From NCBI RefSeq assembly GCF_009720775.1, contig NZ_WNKW01000005.1:186001-250000 (forward strand): a stretch of DNA of 64,000 bases, given 5' to 3'. This DNA comes from Pseudoduganella danionis. GTDB lineage: Bacteria > Pseudomonadota > Gammaproteobacteria > Burkholderiales > Burkholderiaceae_D. A model generated the notes under the pieces. That model had not been told where the DNA came from, did not search any database, and saw only the letters and a program-made list of their open reading frames with translations. This document shows, piece after piece, positions 11,080-20,214 of this stretch; the first letter of the stretch is position 1, and every line of letters begins with the position of its first letter. The position numbers were made by a program, and so were the translations under genes.

Positions 11080-11092
11080 GCCGCGTTCCTGC

Positions 11093-11122
11093 AAAAAAAG
11101 CCGGCATCGCCGGCTTTTTTTT
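11093..11122 (+). terminator. Strong rho-independent terminator after purL
   Basis: The stem GCCGGC (11100-11105) / GCCGGC (11109-11114) has a three-base loop, with seven A residues before it and eight T residues after it. It should stop transcription in both directions. Confidence 0.93.
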
Positions 11123-11143
11123 CGAGCTGCAGACGGCACACTT

Positions 11144-11171
11144 TTGATTTGCGGTTTTGCTCTGCTATGAT
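11144..11171 (+). promoter_or_regulatory. Sigma-70 promoter of the DUF4214/RCC1 lipoprotein
   Basis: TTGATT (11144-11149) and TATGAT (11166-11171) are spaced by 16 bases and lie just after the purL terminator, about 33 bases before the GTG start. The lipoprotein gene is therefore likely a single-gene unit. Confidence 0.6.
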
Positions 11172-11203
11172 TGTGGTCAAAAATATACCAATAGGGGGGA
11201 ATA

Positions 11204-12985
11204 GTGCAGTACAAATCAATAATAGGCCTAGGAGCGGCCAGCCTGATGTTGCTTGCCTGTGGTGGCAATGACCCATCTACCGTAAGCGTTGCACCCATTG
11301 TGCAGCACGGCAGGGTCGCACAAGGGGCGGCCACGGCGGCAGATTATAGCGATTTGCTGCAGCGTATCTACGTAGCCTATTTCGGCCGGCCCAGTGATCC
11401 GGCAGGGCTGGCGTTCTGGACCAAGCAATATCTTGCAGCAGGGCTGCCGAGTACACTGAGCGGGCTGGTGCAAACCTATACCACGACACCTGCAGCGCGG
11501 CCATTGGTCGACATGTTTGGCACCAGTCAGGAGTCACAGGACTTGTACGGCGGCGACAATGACGCGTTTATTACCGCCATCTACCTGAATATGTTTGGTC
11601 GCCAACCGGATGCAGCCGGTAAGGCCTATTGGTTAAATCTGATCAATACCGGTGCAGTAACGCGCCCGATCGCGGCACTGTCCATTATGGCGGGCGCCCA
11701 GGCGGCAGATGGGCAGATCATCGAAAACAAGATCAAGGTGGCCAGTAACTTTACGACCGCTTTGAATAGTCCAGAACGCAATGCCGCCTATGATGGACTG
11801 GATGCGAATGTTGTCGTGCGTAAGCTGCTCAATACGGTCAATGCAACGACGAATGTGACGGCATTCCAAACTAGCCTGGACGATACGATAGCTGCGCTGG
11901 TCACTACGAAGGCGGCCAATACGCCAGTAGATCCTGCCACGCCGCTGACTTCCGGGCCCGCGCTTGTTACCCTCGCCGAAAACGTCGACAATCCCGCTTT
12001 CGGGTTGACCAAGAATGGTGAATTATGGGGCTGGGGTGATAGCTATTCCGGGATGTTCGGTGACGGTCAGCTTAACAGCACGCACTATCAGCCCATTTTG
12101 ATCGGCACCGGCTATGCCAGTATTAGTACGGCCAAAGGAGGCGGGAACACCAGTGCCATCAAGTTGGACGGAACCCTGTTGAGCTGGGGTACTAATTCGC
12201 ACTACGAACTGGGGGACGGCACTACCATCAACCGCACTATACCTACCCAGATCGGGTCGGGTTACAAAAGTGTCTCGACAGGCTATGGCTGTTCGTATGG
12301 TATTAAGAACGATACCTCTTTATGGGCCTGGGGCTTTTCCTGTGGGAGTAATACCACCTACTCCGTTCCGAAGATGATAGGAACGGGGTTTAGCTCGGTA
12401 GCTTCGGACGCTTACGGCATGGTGGGTATTAAGACGGATGGCACCTTATATGCTTGGGGCAGTAATAATCACGGCCGTATCCAGACCACGGGTTATACAG
12501 GGAATAATTACAAGTACGTGTTCGATGTGCCGACTGCGATAGGCAGCAATTTCAAAGCCGTTACACATACCAATAATGCTACGATAGCGCTCAAGGCAGA
12601 TGGTACGTTATGGGGCTGGGGTAATCAGTATTGGGGCGAAGTGGGGAACGGTGTCAAGAATCCTGCTGGTGATCTGTATCTCCATACGCCAGTTCAAATA
12701 GGTCAGGGCTACACCGCGATTTCGGGGGGGCACCGCTACGTGATCGCCTTAAAAGGGGACGGTAGCCTGTGGAGTTGGGGACACTTGGCATTGACGGATT
12801 CAAACACCAGTGGCGACAGTAGTACACCGAAGCAGATCGGTAGTGGTTTTGTGAAGATTTTCGCTGGACCGTTCCGCGCGTATGCCATGAAAGCGGATGG
12901 CAGCCTATGGGCATGGGGCGAATTCCGCGCCGGTGGCTTTAACTCATCTTCGACTTTCTCGACTACACCAGTCCGGATCAATTGA
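11204..12985 (+). CDS. Lipoprotein with DUF4214 domain and seven RCC1-like repeats
   Basis: The gene starts at GTG 11204 behind AGGGGGG. The 593-residue product opens with a lipoprotein signal (SLMLLAC, acylated Cys19 followed by Gly, so outer-membrane sorting is expected). DUF4214 occupies about residues 45-215 (LLQRIYVAYFGRPSDPAG). From about residue 265 to the end there are seven repeats of the type IALKADGTLWGWG, as in an RCC1/BLIP-II-like beta-propeller: FGLTKNG, SAIKLDG, YGIKNDT, VGIKTDG, IALKADG, IALKGDG and YAMKADG. Base composition is visibly more AT-rich than purL or the genes that follow, which may indicate acquisition. A role in surface binding or protein interaction is likely; the partner is unknown. 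Confidence 0.85.
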   Translation: MQYKSIIGLGAASLMLLACGGNDPSTVSVAPIVQHGRVAQGAATAADYSDLLQRIYVAYFGRPSDPAGLAFWTKQYLAAGLPSTLSGLVQTYTTTPAARPLVDMFGTSQESQDLYGGDNDAFITAIYLNMFGRQPDAAGKAYWLNLINTGAVTRPIAALSIMAGAQAADGQIIENKIKVASNFTTALNSPERNAAYDGLDANVVVRKLLNTVNATTNVTAFQTSLDDTIAALVTTKAANTPVDPATPLTSGPALVTLAENVDNPAFGLTKNGELWGWGDSYSGMFGDGQLNSTHYQPILIGTGYASISTAKGGGNTSAIKLDGTLLSWGTNSHYELGDGTTINRTIPTQIGSGYKSVSTGYGCSYGIKNDTSLWAWGFSCGSNTTYSVPKMIGTGFSSVASDAYGMVGIKTDGTLYAWGSNNHGRIQTTGYTGNNYKYVFDVPTAIGSNFKAVTHTNNATIALKADGTLWGWGNQYWGEVGNGVKNPAGDLYLHTPVQIGQGYTAISGGHRYVIALKGDGSLWSWGHLALTDSNTSGDSSTPKQIGSGFVKIFAGPFRAYAMKADGSLWAWGEFRAGGFNSSSTFSTTPVRIN

Positions 12986-13011
12986 GACCTGCAGCTGGGC
13001 TGCTGCAGGTC
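12986..13011 (+). terminator. Hairpin after the RCC1-like lipoprotein gene
   Basis: A perfect 10-bp stem GACCTGCAGC / GCTGCAGGTC with a six-base loop begins one base after the stop codon. There is no T tract, so it may protect the mRNA end rather than terminate by itself. Confidence 0.5.
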
Positions 13012-13040
13012 TGCTGTGGATATACAGCGTGAACCGGACC

Positions 13041-13700
13041 TTACAGATGCTTGCGGGCTTCGCGGTAGCTGAGCGGAGCGAGCGTTTGCCTGTGCTCGGC
13101 GCTGAATCGGCGCACGGCATCGGCATCGTGGCGAGCATAGTCGCGCAGGGCCCAGCCTATGGCTTTTTGGATGAAGAATTCCTGCTCATGGGCGCACTGC
13201 AGTGCATAACGGAATAGGCGCTCGCAATCTGCCCTGTCGCGCCAGCCTAGCTGGTGCAACAGGGCGATGCGGCGCACCCAAAAATTCTCATGGGTGATGG
13301 CGTCATCCATGCCCTCATGCTGGTAACGCAGCACGTCGCCGATCACACCGGCCAAGCCGTCCACGCTATCCCACCACGAACGTTGCTGCACCAGTTGCAG
13401 CAGGGCGGGCAAGTGGCTGCTATCGAGCTGCTTCCAGTGCAGCGCCAGCAGATCGATGGCGACATACTGAAATTCCCGTTCCGGCTGCTGCCACAGGGCG
13501 CGCGCCAGTTCCAGCAAGGTCGCTGCGGGCTGTCCTTTCAGCATCGCCAGTATGGGCTTGCAGGCGGATCGTCGCTGAGGCGTGCGCACGCCGAGAAATG
13601 CGAACTGGTCGCGCATATAGGCGCGCATGGCTGGTGCCTGTTCGGCTTCGGCGGCAGCGAGCAGGGTGGTGCGCAGGGTGGTTAGCGTGTCGTTCATCAT
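13041..13700 (-). CDS. DNA alkylation repair protein, AlkD-like HEAT-repeat glycosylase
   Basis: This 219-residue all-helical protein has the size and landmarks of the AlkD family, which excises positively charged 3- and 7-alkylpurines without base flipping. Visible family signatures are LGVRTPQRR near residue 37, REFQYVAIDLL near 75 and SWWDSVD at 108-114, which contains the Trp and Asp residues of the catalytic cleft. NFWVRRIALLHQL and EFFIQKAIGWALRDYAR are typical later helices. Two ATG codons in tandem (13700 and 13697) are possible starts. It is convergent with the lipoprotein gene and may be transcribed alone. Confidence 0.88.
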   Translation of the reverse strand: MMNDTLTTLRTTLLAAAEAEQAPAMRAYMRDQFAFLGVRTPQRRSACKPILAMLKGQPAATLLELARALWQQPEREFQYVAIDLLALHWKQLDSSHLPALLQLVQQRSWWDSVDGLAGVIGDVLRYQHEGMDDAITHENFWVRRIALLHQLGWRDRADCERLFRYALQCAHEQEFFIQKAIGWALRDYARHDADAVRRFSAEHRQTLAPLSYREARKHL

Positions 13701-13718
13701 GGCATTTGAGCAGGCAAT

Positions 13719-13743
13719 AAAAAAGCGCCCCGTGAGGCGCTTT
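13719..13743 (-). terminator. Terminator of the downstream PpiC-type isomerase gene
   Basis: Read on the minus strand, the stem AAAGCGCC/GGCGCTTT (13722-13729 with 13736-13743) is followed by six T residues. It lies 20 bases after the isomerase stop codon. Confidence 0.85.
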
Positions 13744-13763
13744 GGTTTTACCGTATAAACGGT

Positions 13764-14540
13764 TTACTGAATTTTGGCCTTGGCCATCAGCTCTTCACGC
13801 AGTGCGGCGATTTTACGCTGTTGCATGGCTTCGTTGATCTGGCCTTTGACTTCTTCGAACGATGGCAGTTTCACTGCGCGCGATTCTTCCATCTTGATGA
13901 CGTGGAAACCGAACTCGGTTTTTACCGGAGTCTGGGTGATTTCGCCGTTTTTCAGAGCCACCATGGCGTCAGCGAAAGGCTTGACCAGTTTGCCCGGAGT
14001 CATCCAGCCCAGATCGCCGCCGTTGTTAGCCGAACCGTCTTTCGATACTTTGGCCAGTTCTTCGAACTTGCCGCCGTTTTTCAGCTTGGCGATGATGTCT
14101 TTGGCTTCCTGTTCGGTGCCCACCAGGATGTGACGCGAGTGGTATTCTTTTTCACCCATGGCCGACTTGTACTTGTCGTACTCGGCCTTCATGTCGGCTT
14201 CCTTGACAGGGTTCTTTTTCAGGTAGTCGGCCAGCATGGCGTTGATGATGATGCTCTGACGGGCATTCTCGATGGCGGCTTTGACTTCAGCCTTGGTACC
14301 GAAACCTTGCTTGTCCGCTTCCTGGATCAGCACTTCGCGGCCGATCAGGTCTTTCTTGATCATTTCGCGCAGTTGCGGGCTGTCTGGCTGCTGGCCCTGG
14401 GCCACCACCTGTTTGACCACCTGATCTACCTTGGACGCTGGAATGGCCTTGCCATTCACGGTCGCTACGTTTTGCGCGAAGACTGGCGCTGCAGCAACAG
14501 CGATCAGGGCTAACATCATGCGGGTTGGCTTCAACATCAT
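13764..14540 (-). CDS. Periplasmic parvulin-type peptidyl-prolyl isomerase (copy 2)
   Basis: This 258-residue protein has a signal peptide ending at APVFA-QN, an N-terminal SurA/PrsA-like helical chaperone region and a parvulin domain at about residues 132-225 (HSRHILVGTEQEAK, NNGGDLGWM, FGFHVIKMEE). Such proteins assist folding of exported and outer-membrane proteins. It lies just downstream of a close paralogue (14640-15419) with which it shares long identical stretches such as the QVVAQGQQPDSPQLRE region, so the pair is a tandem duplication. Each copy has its own terminator. AGGA before the ATG at 14540 supports the start; a second ATG follows immediately. Confidence 0.92.
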   Translation of the reverse strand: MMLKPTRMMLALIAVAAAPVFAQNVATVNGKAIPASKVDQVVKQVVAQGQQPDSPQLREMIKKDLIGREVLIQEADKQGFGTKAEVKAAIENARQSIIINAMLADYLKKNPVKEADMKAEYDKYKSAMGEKEYHSRHILVGTEQEAKDIIAKLKNGGKFEELAKVSKDGSANNGGDLGWMTPGKLVKPFADAMVALKNGEITQTPVKTEFGFHVIKMEESRAVKLPSFEEVKGQINEAMQQRKIAALREELMAKAKIQ

Positions 14541-14602
14541 TATTAAATCCTATAAAAAAACAAGAAATCGCACTCGGCGGTGCATGGTACCAACGCTAAA
14601 TC

Positions 14603-14627
14603 AAAAACGGCGCCCCGCAGGGCGCCG
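14603..14627 (-). terminator. Terminator between the two isomerase genes
   Basis: An 8-bp GC stem (CGGCGCCC/GGGCGCCG) with a four-base loop is followed on the minus strand by five T residues. It lies 13 bases after the stop of the upstream isomerase gene, so the second copy probably depends on readthrough or its own promoter. Confidence 0.85.
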
Positions 14628-14639
14628 CCTAGTGCAACA

Positions 14640-15419
14640 TTACTGCACTTTTGCTTTCTTGACCAGTTCTTCCTGATAGGCTTGAACTTTCTTCTGTGCC
14701 AGAGCTTCAGCAACCTGTGGTTTGACTTCTTCCAGAGTAGGCAGCTTGGCAGCGCGGATGTCGTCCACTTTGATCACGTGGAAGCCGTTAGGCGTTTGCA
14801 CTGGCTTCTCGGTAACCTGGCCTTTTTGCAGCGCTACGAAAGCGGCCGAGAAGGCTGGCGGGAAGGCAGCAGGCACTGCCCAGTCCAGATCGCCGCCGTT
14901 GGCAGCCGAACCGGTGTCTTTCGAGTTTTTGGCCAGTTCTTCGAACTTGGCGCCGCCTTTGATCTTGGCGATCACGTCATTGGCTTCGGCTTCGGTGGCC
15001 ATCATGATGTGGCGTACGTGGTATTCCTTGTCGCCGTTCTGGGCCACGAAGCGGTCGTATTCGGCTTTGATGTCGGCATCGGTGACCGGGTTTTTCTTAA
15101 TGTAGTCGCCTACCAGTGCGTTGATGATGATGGCTTGACGGGCGTTCTCTACCTGGGCTTTGACTGCGGCGTCTTTGGCGAAGCCCTGTTTTTCCGCTTC
15201 CTGCATCAGCACTTCGCGGCCGATCAGGTCTTTCTTGATCAGTTCGCGCAGCTGTGGCGAATCTGGCTGCTGGCCTTGTGCAACAACTTGCTTGACCACG
15301 GCGTCCACGCGCGAGGTCGGGATAGCTTTGCCATTAACAACGGCAACGTTCTGTGCGAAAGCAGGTACGGCGATAACGGCGAGAAGTGCAATCAGCAACT
15401 TGGCTGGCTTGAAAGTCAT
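14640..15419 (-). CDS. Periplasmic parvulin-type peptidyl-prolyl isomerase (copy 1)
   Basis: The 259-residue product has a signal peptide (LIALLAVIAVPAFA-QN), a helical N-terminal region and a parvulin domain at about 132-227 (HVRHIMMATEAEAND, NGGDLDWA, NGFHVIKVDD). It is the first of two tandem paralogues and follows bolA. The catalytic domains have diverged more than the N-terminal chaperone-like regions: the linker before NGGDLDW differs, and DLGWM of the other copy is DLDWA here. AGGAA is present before the ATG. By family it is a periplasmic foldase or chaperone; whether both copies are active isomerases cannot be told from sequence. Confidence 0.92.
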   Translation of the reverse strand: MTFKPAKLLIALLAVIAVPAFAQNVAVVNGKAIPTSRVDAVVKQVVAQGQQPDSPQLRELIKKDLIGREVLMQEAEKQGFAKDAAVKAQVENARQAIIINALVGDYIKKNPVTDADIKAEYDRFVAQNGDKEYHVRHIMMATEAEANDVIAKIKGGAKFEELAKNSKDTGSAANGGDLDWAVPAAFPPAFSAAFVALQKGQVTEKPVQTPNGFHVIKVDDIRAAKLPTLEEVKPQVAEALAQKKVQAYQEELVKKAKVQ

Positions 15420-15539
15420 TATTTATTCCTGTAAGGGGAAAGATTAAGCGGAGTGCTAGGCAGGGAGTTGGATCAGCTATTTGTTGTTCTGTTCAATTAT
15501 TTTGCAACGAATAGGCCAGCGCCCATACCTCGCGTTACA

Positions 15540-15812
15540 TCATACTTCGGACGGTGCCAATGCAGTAATGGCTAATGCATGTATTTCTTTATGCATCATA
15601 TCGTGCACAGAATCATACACGAGTCGATGTCTTGTGACGAGTTTGAGCCCCTCAAATTGTAACGAAACAATTCTGACGTTGTAATGGCCACCGCCCGAGG
15701 CGGCACCGGCATGGCCGGCGTGCAGCGCGGAATCGTCTTCCAGCACCAGTTCCTGCGGCTGCAGGGCCGCTTGCATGCGGCTGCGCATGCGTTCGAGTCG
15801 GGTATCACTCAT
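15540..15812 (-). CDS. bolA: BolA family protein
   Basis: This 90-residue protein shows the BolA class II KH-like fold signature: LEDDSALHAGHAGAASGGGHYNVRIVS, then the helix LVTRHRLVYDSVHDMMHKEIHAL, which holds the conserved His residue. BolA proteins pair with monothiol glutaredoxins and bind Fe-S clusters, and influence envelope and stress genes. The ATG at 15812 overlaps the yciB stop codon by four bases (ATGA), so the two are translationally coupled. The frame remains open upstream, but the coupling and family length fix the start. Confidence 0.93.
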   Translation of the reverse strand: MSDTRLERMRSRMQAALQPQELVLEDDSALHAGHAGAASGGGHYNVRIVSLQFEGLKLVTRHRLVYDSVHDMMHKEIHALAITALAPSEV

Positions 15813-16438
15813 GCCTGATCCTTTATGTGGCGCGACAGATAGATGGTCTGTGCCACGATGAACACAAACATGATGGCCGTAGAGCCGAAAGCCTTGAAAC
15901 TGACCCACGAGCTGGTATCGCCCTTGAACAGGACAAAGGCCAGATACCAGTTGAGGAAGCCCATTGCAGTGAAGAAACAAATCCATGCCAGATTCAGGCG
16001 CGACCAGATCAGGTCGGGCAGTTCGACGATTTCTTCCATGGACTTGCGCATCAAATTCTTTTTGAATACCAGTTCGCTCACCAGCAGGCCGGAAGCGAAG
16101 AACCAGTAGACGATGCTGAGTTTCCATTTAATGAAGTCTTCATCATGCAGGTAGATGGTCAGGCCGCCGAAGAAGATGAACATGGCCAGCGAGAACCACA
16201 GCACGAAATCGACCTTGCGGCCCTGCAGTTTGATATAGCCGATCTGCGCCATGGTGGCGAGTATGCCGATCAGTGTGGCGATCACGATGGGAGCCTGATC
16301 GGGCGTGACGGAGCCGCCCGAGACGATGCCGCTCAGATAGGTGTTGATGAAGTGCTGGGCCGCTTCGGCATTCCATCCCGATAATTTATATGCTGCGAAA
16401 AACAGTATCAGGGGAATCAGATCAAACAGGAATTTCAT
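15809..16438 (-). CDS. yciB: Septation protein A / YciB inner-membrane protein
   Basis: The 209-residue protein begins MKFLFDLIPLILFFAAYKLSG, the YciB/IspZ signature, and has about five or six hydrophobic membrane segments. SWVSFKAFGSTAIMF near the C-terminus is also typical. In enterobacteria the family affects envelope integrity and septation. The ATG at 16438 is chosen because the family signature starts there; an upstream extension in the same frame reads into the msrB gene. Its end overlaps bolA by four bases and msrB ends only ten bases upstream, so msrB-yciB-bolA form one operon. Confidence 0.94.
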   Translation of the reverse strand: MKFLFDLIPLILFFAAYKLSGWNAEAAQHFINTYLSGIVSGGSVTPDQAPIVIATLIGILATMAQIGYIKLQGRKVDFVLWFSLAMFIFFGGLTIYLHDEDFIKWKLSIVYWFFASGLLVSELVFKKNLMRKSMEEIVELPDLIWSRLNLAWICFFTAMGFLNWYLAFVLFKGDTSSWVSFKAFGSTAIMFVFIVAQTIYLSRHIKDQA

Positions 16439-16448
16439 GGTGTCTCGG

Positions 16449-16844
16449 TTATTGTGGGTCGAAGCGTAAGGAAGCAGAGTTAATACAGTAGCGCAAACCG
16501 GTAGGCGGCGGGCCATCCGGGAAAACATGGCCCAGATGGGCGTCGCACACGGCGCACAGGATTTCGGTGCGCAGCATACCATGGGAACGGTCGACTTTTT
16601 CGATCACGTGGCGCGGATCAATGGCTTCGAAATAGCTGGGCCAGCCGCAGCCGGAATCGAATTTGGCGTCGGAACGGAACAGCGACGTGTCGCAGCAGAC
16701 GCAGGTGTACACGCCGGCAGCGTGGTGGTCCCAGAATTTGCCCGTGAAGGCGCGTTCCGTTGCGGCGTGGCGGGTGACCTGATATTCCATAGGTTCTAGC
16801 ATGGCACGCCATTCGGCGTCGGTACGGATGACTTTATCTTGCAT
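16449..16844 (-). CDS. msrB: Peptide-methionine (R)-S-oxide reductase
   Basis: The 131-residue protein reduces methionine-R-sulfoxide in proteins. It has both zinc CxxC pairs (C48/C51 and C97/C100), the catalytic Cys120 in GLRYCINS, and C66 in DSGCGWPS as the likely recycling cysteine. [18 protein letters not shown] is the family signature. There is no signal peptide, so it is cytoplasmic. It heads the msrB-yciB-bolA series. Confidence 0.97.
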   Translation of the reverse strand: MQDKVIRTDAEWRAMLEPMEYQVTRHAATERAFTGKFWDHHAAGVYTCVCCDTSLFRSDAKFDSGCGWPSYFEAIDPRHVIEKVDRSHGMLRTEILCAVCDAHLGHVFPDGPPPTGLRYCINSASLRFDPQ

Positions 16845-16872
16845 GGCTTATCACTCGCTTAAAAGTGGGGTG

Positions 16873-18342
16873 CTAGGATGAGCAGCTTACCTCAAGATGG
16901 CTGGCCCAGTCGGGTGGCAATGCGGCATACGCCGCATGTTCCGGTTGTTCGTCGTAAGGGTGGCGTAAAACTGACAGCAGGCGGTGAATTTCGCTGAAAT
17001 CCTTATTCTGCGCCTTTTCGATGGCGACTTGCGCCAGATAGTTACGCAGCACGTATTTCGGGTTGACACGGTTCATCGCGGCCGCACGCTCCCCATCATC
17101 AGCTGCTTCGTGCTGCAGGCGGCTGCGGTACTGCGCCGCCCAACGATCGAACGCCTCTCTATCGATGAACAGGTCGCGCACGGCGCTGTCGCCGCTGGTA
17201 TCGGCGCGCTTTAGCTGGGACAACTGGCGGAAGAACAGGGTGAAGTCGACGGCATTGGCTTCCATCACGCCGAACATGGCATCGAACAGGGCACGGTCTG
17301 CCTCGGCATGTTCAGGCAATTGGCTCAGGCCCAGTTTGGCATGCAGCAGCCGTTCCATCTCCGCCGCGAACACGGGCTGGTAGCGGTCCAGTGCGCCTTG
17401 CGCCAGCGGTACGTCGTCGATCAGCGGCATCAGCGCCTGCGCCAGTGCGTAGCAATTCCAGTGGCCGATTTCGGGCTGGTTGGCATAGCTGTAGCGGCCA
17501 TGCTGGTCAGTGTGATTGCAGATATGGCCGGGATCGAAGCTTTCCATGAAGCCGAACGGGCCGTAGTCCAGCGTCAGGCCGAGGATGGACATATTGTCGG
17601 TATTCATTACGCCATGCATGAAGCCCACGCTTTGCCATTGCGCCATCAGGCGCGCCGTGCGCTCGGTCACTTCCTGCAGCAGCGCAGCATACGGATGCTC
17701 GTGCTTCTGCAGCGTGGGGAAGAAGCGCGCGATGACGTAATCGGCCAGGATTTTGAGCTGCTCCGGCTGCTTGCGGTAGTACCAGTGCTCGAACGAACCG
17801 AAGCGCACAAAACTGGGTGCCATGCGCACCACCACGGCGGCTGTTTCCACGGTTTCGCGCATCACGCCCTGATCGGAACCGCTCAGCGCCAGCGCACGCG
17901 AAGTCGGTATGCCCAGCGCTGCCATGGCTTCCGAGCACAGAAATTCGCGGATGGATGAACGCAGCACGGCGCGGCCGTCGCCCATGCGCGAATAGGGGGT
18001 CTGGCCCGCACCTTTCCATTGCAACTCCATGGGGCCGGCAGCGGTGGCAACATCGCCGAGCAGGATGGCGCGGCCATCGCCGAGCTGGCCCGCCCAGACG
18101 CCGAACTGGTGGCCCGAATACACGGCCGCCAGCGGGGTGGCGCCTTGCGGCACGGCATTGCCTATCCATACCTGCAGCCCTGCCGCCACCTGCTCGGCGT
18201 TCAGGCCTATCAGCTCGGCGGCCTGGTCGCTCACCGCCACCAGATACGGTGCGGGCAAAGGCGTAGGCATCAGCCGGGTATAGAAAGCTGGCGGCAGGGC
18301 AGCGTAGGAGTTGTCCAGCGTATGGTCCAGCGGCAGTGGCAT
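16873..18342 (-). CDS. selO: Protein adenylyltransferase SelO (YdiU pseudokinase family)
   Basis: This 489-residue protein belongs to the SelO/YdiU family of pseudokinases, which transfer AMP to Ser/Thr/Tyr of target proteins and act in the oxidative-stress response. Family motifs visible are [59 protein letters not shown] and the C-terminal [12 protein letters not shown]. The ATG at 18342 is chosen because the protein then begins at the usual [17 protein letters not shown]; the frame is open for 46 more codons without family similarity. There is no selenocysteine site, as is usual in bacteria. It lies 28 bases before msrB, a related redox function. Confidence 0.95.
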   Translation of the reverse strand: MPLPLDHTLDNSYAALPPAFYTRLMPTPLPAPYLVAVSDQAAELIGLNAEQVAAGLQVWIGNAVPQGATPLAAVYSGHQFGVWAGQLGDGRAILLGDVATAAGPMELQWKGAGQTPYSRMGDGRAVLRSSIREFLCSEAMAALGIPTSRALALSGSDQGVMRETVETAAVVVRMAPSFVRFGSFEHWYYRKQPEQLKILADYVIARFFPTLQKHEHPYAALLQEVTERTARLMAQWQSVGFMHGVMNTDNMSILGLTLDYGPFGFMESFDPGHICNHTDQHGRYSYANQPEIGHWNCYALAQALMPLIDDVPLAQGALDRYQPVFAAEMERLLHAKLGLSQLPEHAEADRALFDAMFGVMEANAVDFTLFFRQLSQLKRADTSGDSAVRDLFIDREAFDRWAAQYRSRLQHEAADDGERAAAMNRVNPKYVLRNYLAQVAIEKAQNKDFSEIHRLLSVLRHPYDEQPEHAAYAALPPDWASHLEVSCSS

Positions 18343-18497
18343 GGCAGTCGATTTCCTGTTCGGTAGCGTGGCAGATTGCAGCGTGCGCGATTCTACCGTG
18401 TTTGCTGCTGCTGCGTTGCAGCATCGAAAACCATTGACGGTGTAGCTGCCCGCAAACCACACTCGTTCATCAATTACCAATGTTTCCGGAGACCGCT

Positions 18498-20150
18498 ATG
18501 TACCCTCAAAGTCCCGTCATGGGCCAGATGATGAACCAGCCCCTGATTGTTTCCAGCATCCTCGAATTCGCTGCGCGCCATTACGGCGGCAGTGAAATTG
18601 TCTCGCGCCGGGTCGAGGGGGACATCCATCGCTATACCTTCCGCGACTGCCACCAGCGTGCCAAGCGGCTGGCCAATGCGCTGCATGCGCTGGGCGTGCG
18701 CATGGGCGAGCGGGTGGGGACGCTGGCGTGGAATGGTTATCGCCATCTGGAAGCGTATTACGCCGTGTCGGGCTCGGGCGCTGTGCTGCATACGATGAAC
18801 CCGCGCCTGCATCCGGAACAGCTGGCTTATATCTGCAACCATGCGGAAGACCAGTACCTGATGTTCGATTTCTGCTTCCTGCCGCTGGTAGAAGCATTTG
18901 CGCCCCATTGCAGCACGATCAAGGGCTATATCCTGATGGGGGGCAAGGATCGTATGCCGGCCCAGACGGTGATTCCGAATCTGCTGTGCTACGAAGACTT
19001 GATCAATGCCCATTCGGACGACTACCAGTGGCCCCAGTTTGACGAGAATTCGGCCTGTACGCTGTGCTATACCTCGGGCACGACGGGCAACCCGAAAGGT
19101 GTGCTGTATTCGCACCGTTCCACCGTGCTGCACGCCTACGCCTCGGCACTGCCGAATGTGCTGAACGTGTCGTCGCGCGATACGGTGATGCCGGTAGTGC
19201 CCATGTTCCATGTGAATGCCTGGGGCTTGCCGTATTCCGTGCCGCTGTCCGGTGCCAAGATGGTGTTCCCTGGCGGCGCGCTCGATGGCAAATCCGTCTA
19301 CGAGCTGATGGAAAGCGAAGGCGTGACTTTTTCGGCCGGCGTACCGACGGTGTGGCTGGGCCTGATCAACTATGCGACCGAACACGGGCTGAAATTTTCG
19401 ACTTTTCGCCGTACCGTGATCGGCGGTTCGGCCTGTCCGCCGGCCATGATGAATACCCTGATCGATGAATATGGGGTGGAAGTCATCCATGGCTGGGGCA
19501 TGACGGAAATGTCGCCACTCGGCACCACGGGCGGGCTACTGAGCAAGCATCTGGCCCTGAGCCGTGCGGAACAGCGCAAAATCCTGCAGAAACAGGGTCA
19601 TGCAATTTATGGCGTGGATATGAAGATCGTTGATGACGATGGCAAGGAACTGCCATGGGACGGCGTCAGCTATGGCCATCTGATGGTGCGTGGCCCGTGG
19701 ATCGTGGCACGCTATTTCAAGGACGAGGGCGGCGAGGTGCTGGAAGATGGCTGGTTCCCCACCGGCGACGTGTCCACCATCGATGCCGATGGCTTCATGC
19801 AGATTACCGATCGCAGCAAGGATGTGATCAAGTCTGGCGGCGAGTGGATAGGCACCATCGACCTGGAAAACATCGCCATGTCGCACCCGGCCGTCATGCA
19901 GGCTGCGTGCATAGGCGTGGCCCATCCGAAATGGGATGAGCGTCCGCTGCTGGTCGTGGTGCTGCGCCCCGGCCAGACGCTGGACCGCGCCGGCCTGCTG
20001 GCTCACTTCGAGGGCAAGGTAGCGAAATGGTGGCTGCCCGATGATGTGGTGTTTACTGAGCACCTGCCAGTCGGCGGCACGGGCAAGATCCAGAAGAACC
20101 GTCTGCGCGAACAGTACCGCAGCTATCTGCTGGGCGAGACAGCAGCCTGA
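18498..20150 (+). CDS. Fatty-acyl-CoA synthetase (AMP-binding enzyme)
   Basis: The 550-residue ANL-superfamily enzyme carries the P-loop [12 protein letters not shown] near residue 190, the adenylation motif [12 protein letters not shown] near 333, and the hinge segment with [12 protein letters not shown] near 447. The catalytic Lys is in [10 protein letters not shown] near 530. It resembles the medium/long-chain acyl-CoA ligase group that includes 3-methylmercaptopropionyl-CoA ligases. GGAGA lies eight bases before the ATG at 18498. With the enoyl-CoA hydratase/dehydrogenase and thiolase genes nearby, it probably activates fatty acids for beta-oxidation. The exact chain length is unknown. 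Confidence 0.93.
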   Translation: MYPQSPVMGQMMNQPLIVSSILEFAARHYGGSEIVSRRVEGDIHRYTFRDCHQRAKRLANALHALGVRMGERVGTLAWNGYRHLEAYYAVSGSGAVLHTMNPRLHPEQLAYICNHAEDQYLMFDFCFLPLVEAFAPHCSTIKGYILMGGKDRMPAQTVIPNLLCYEDLINAHSDDYQWPQFDENSACTLCYTSGTTGNPKGVLYSHRSTVLHAYASALPNVLNVSSRDTVMPVVPMFHVNAWGLPYSVPLSGAKMVFPGGALDGKSVYELMESEGVTFSAGVPTVWLGLINYATEHGLKFSTFRRTVIGGSACPPAMMNTLIDEYGVEVIHGWGMTEMSPLGTTGGLLSKHLALSRAEQRKILQKQGHAIYGVDMKIVDDDGKELPWDGVSYGHLMVRGPWIVARYFKDEGGEVLEDGWFPTGDVSTIDADGFMQITDRSKDVIKSGGEWIGTIDLENIAMSHPAVMQAACIGVAHPKWDERPLLVVVLRPGQTLDRAGLLAHFEGKVAKWWLPDDVVFTEHLPVGGTGKIQKNRLREQYRSYLLGETAA

Positions 20151-20214
20151 ACTCGACCAGCGGTCCGCAATGCATTATCATTTCAATATTCGAAATTTCA
20201 CTTTTAATATCGTT

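Noticed and set aside
6982..11334. Very long open frame (about 1450 codons) on the minus strand opposite purL
   Set aside because: It is a shadow of purL caused by strong GC-ending codon bias. Its translation is His/Arg/Gln-rich with no domain, and purL is certain.
15813..16127. N-terminal extension of the bolA frame into yciB
   Set aside because: The ATGA overlap at 15809-15812 and the family length fix the bolA start at 15812.
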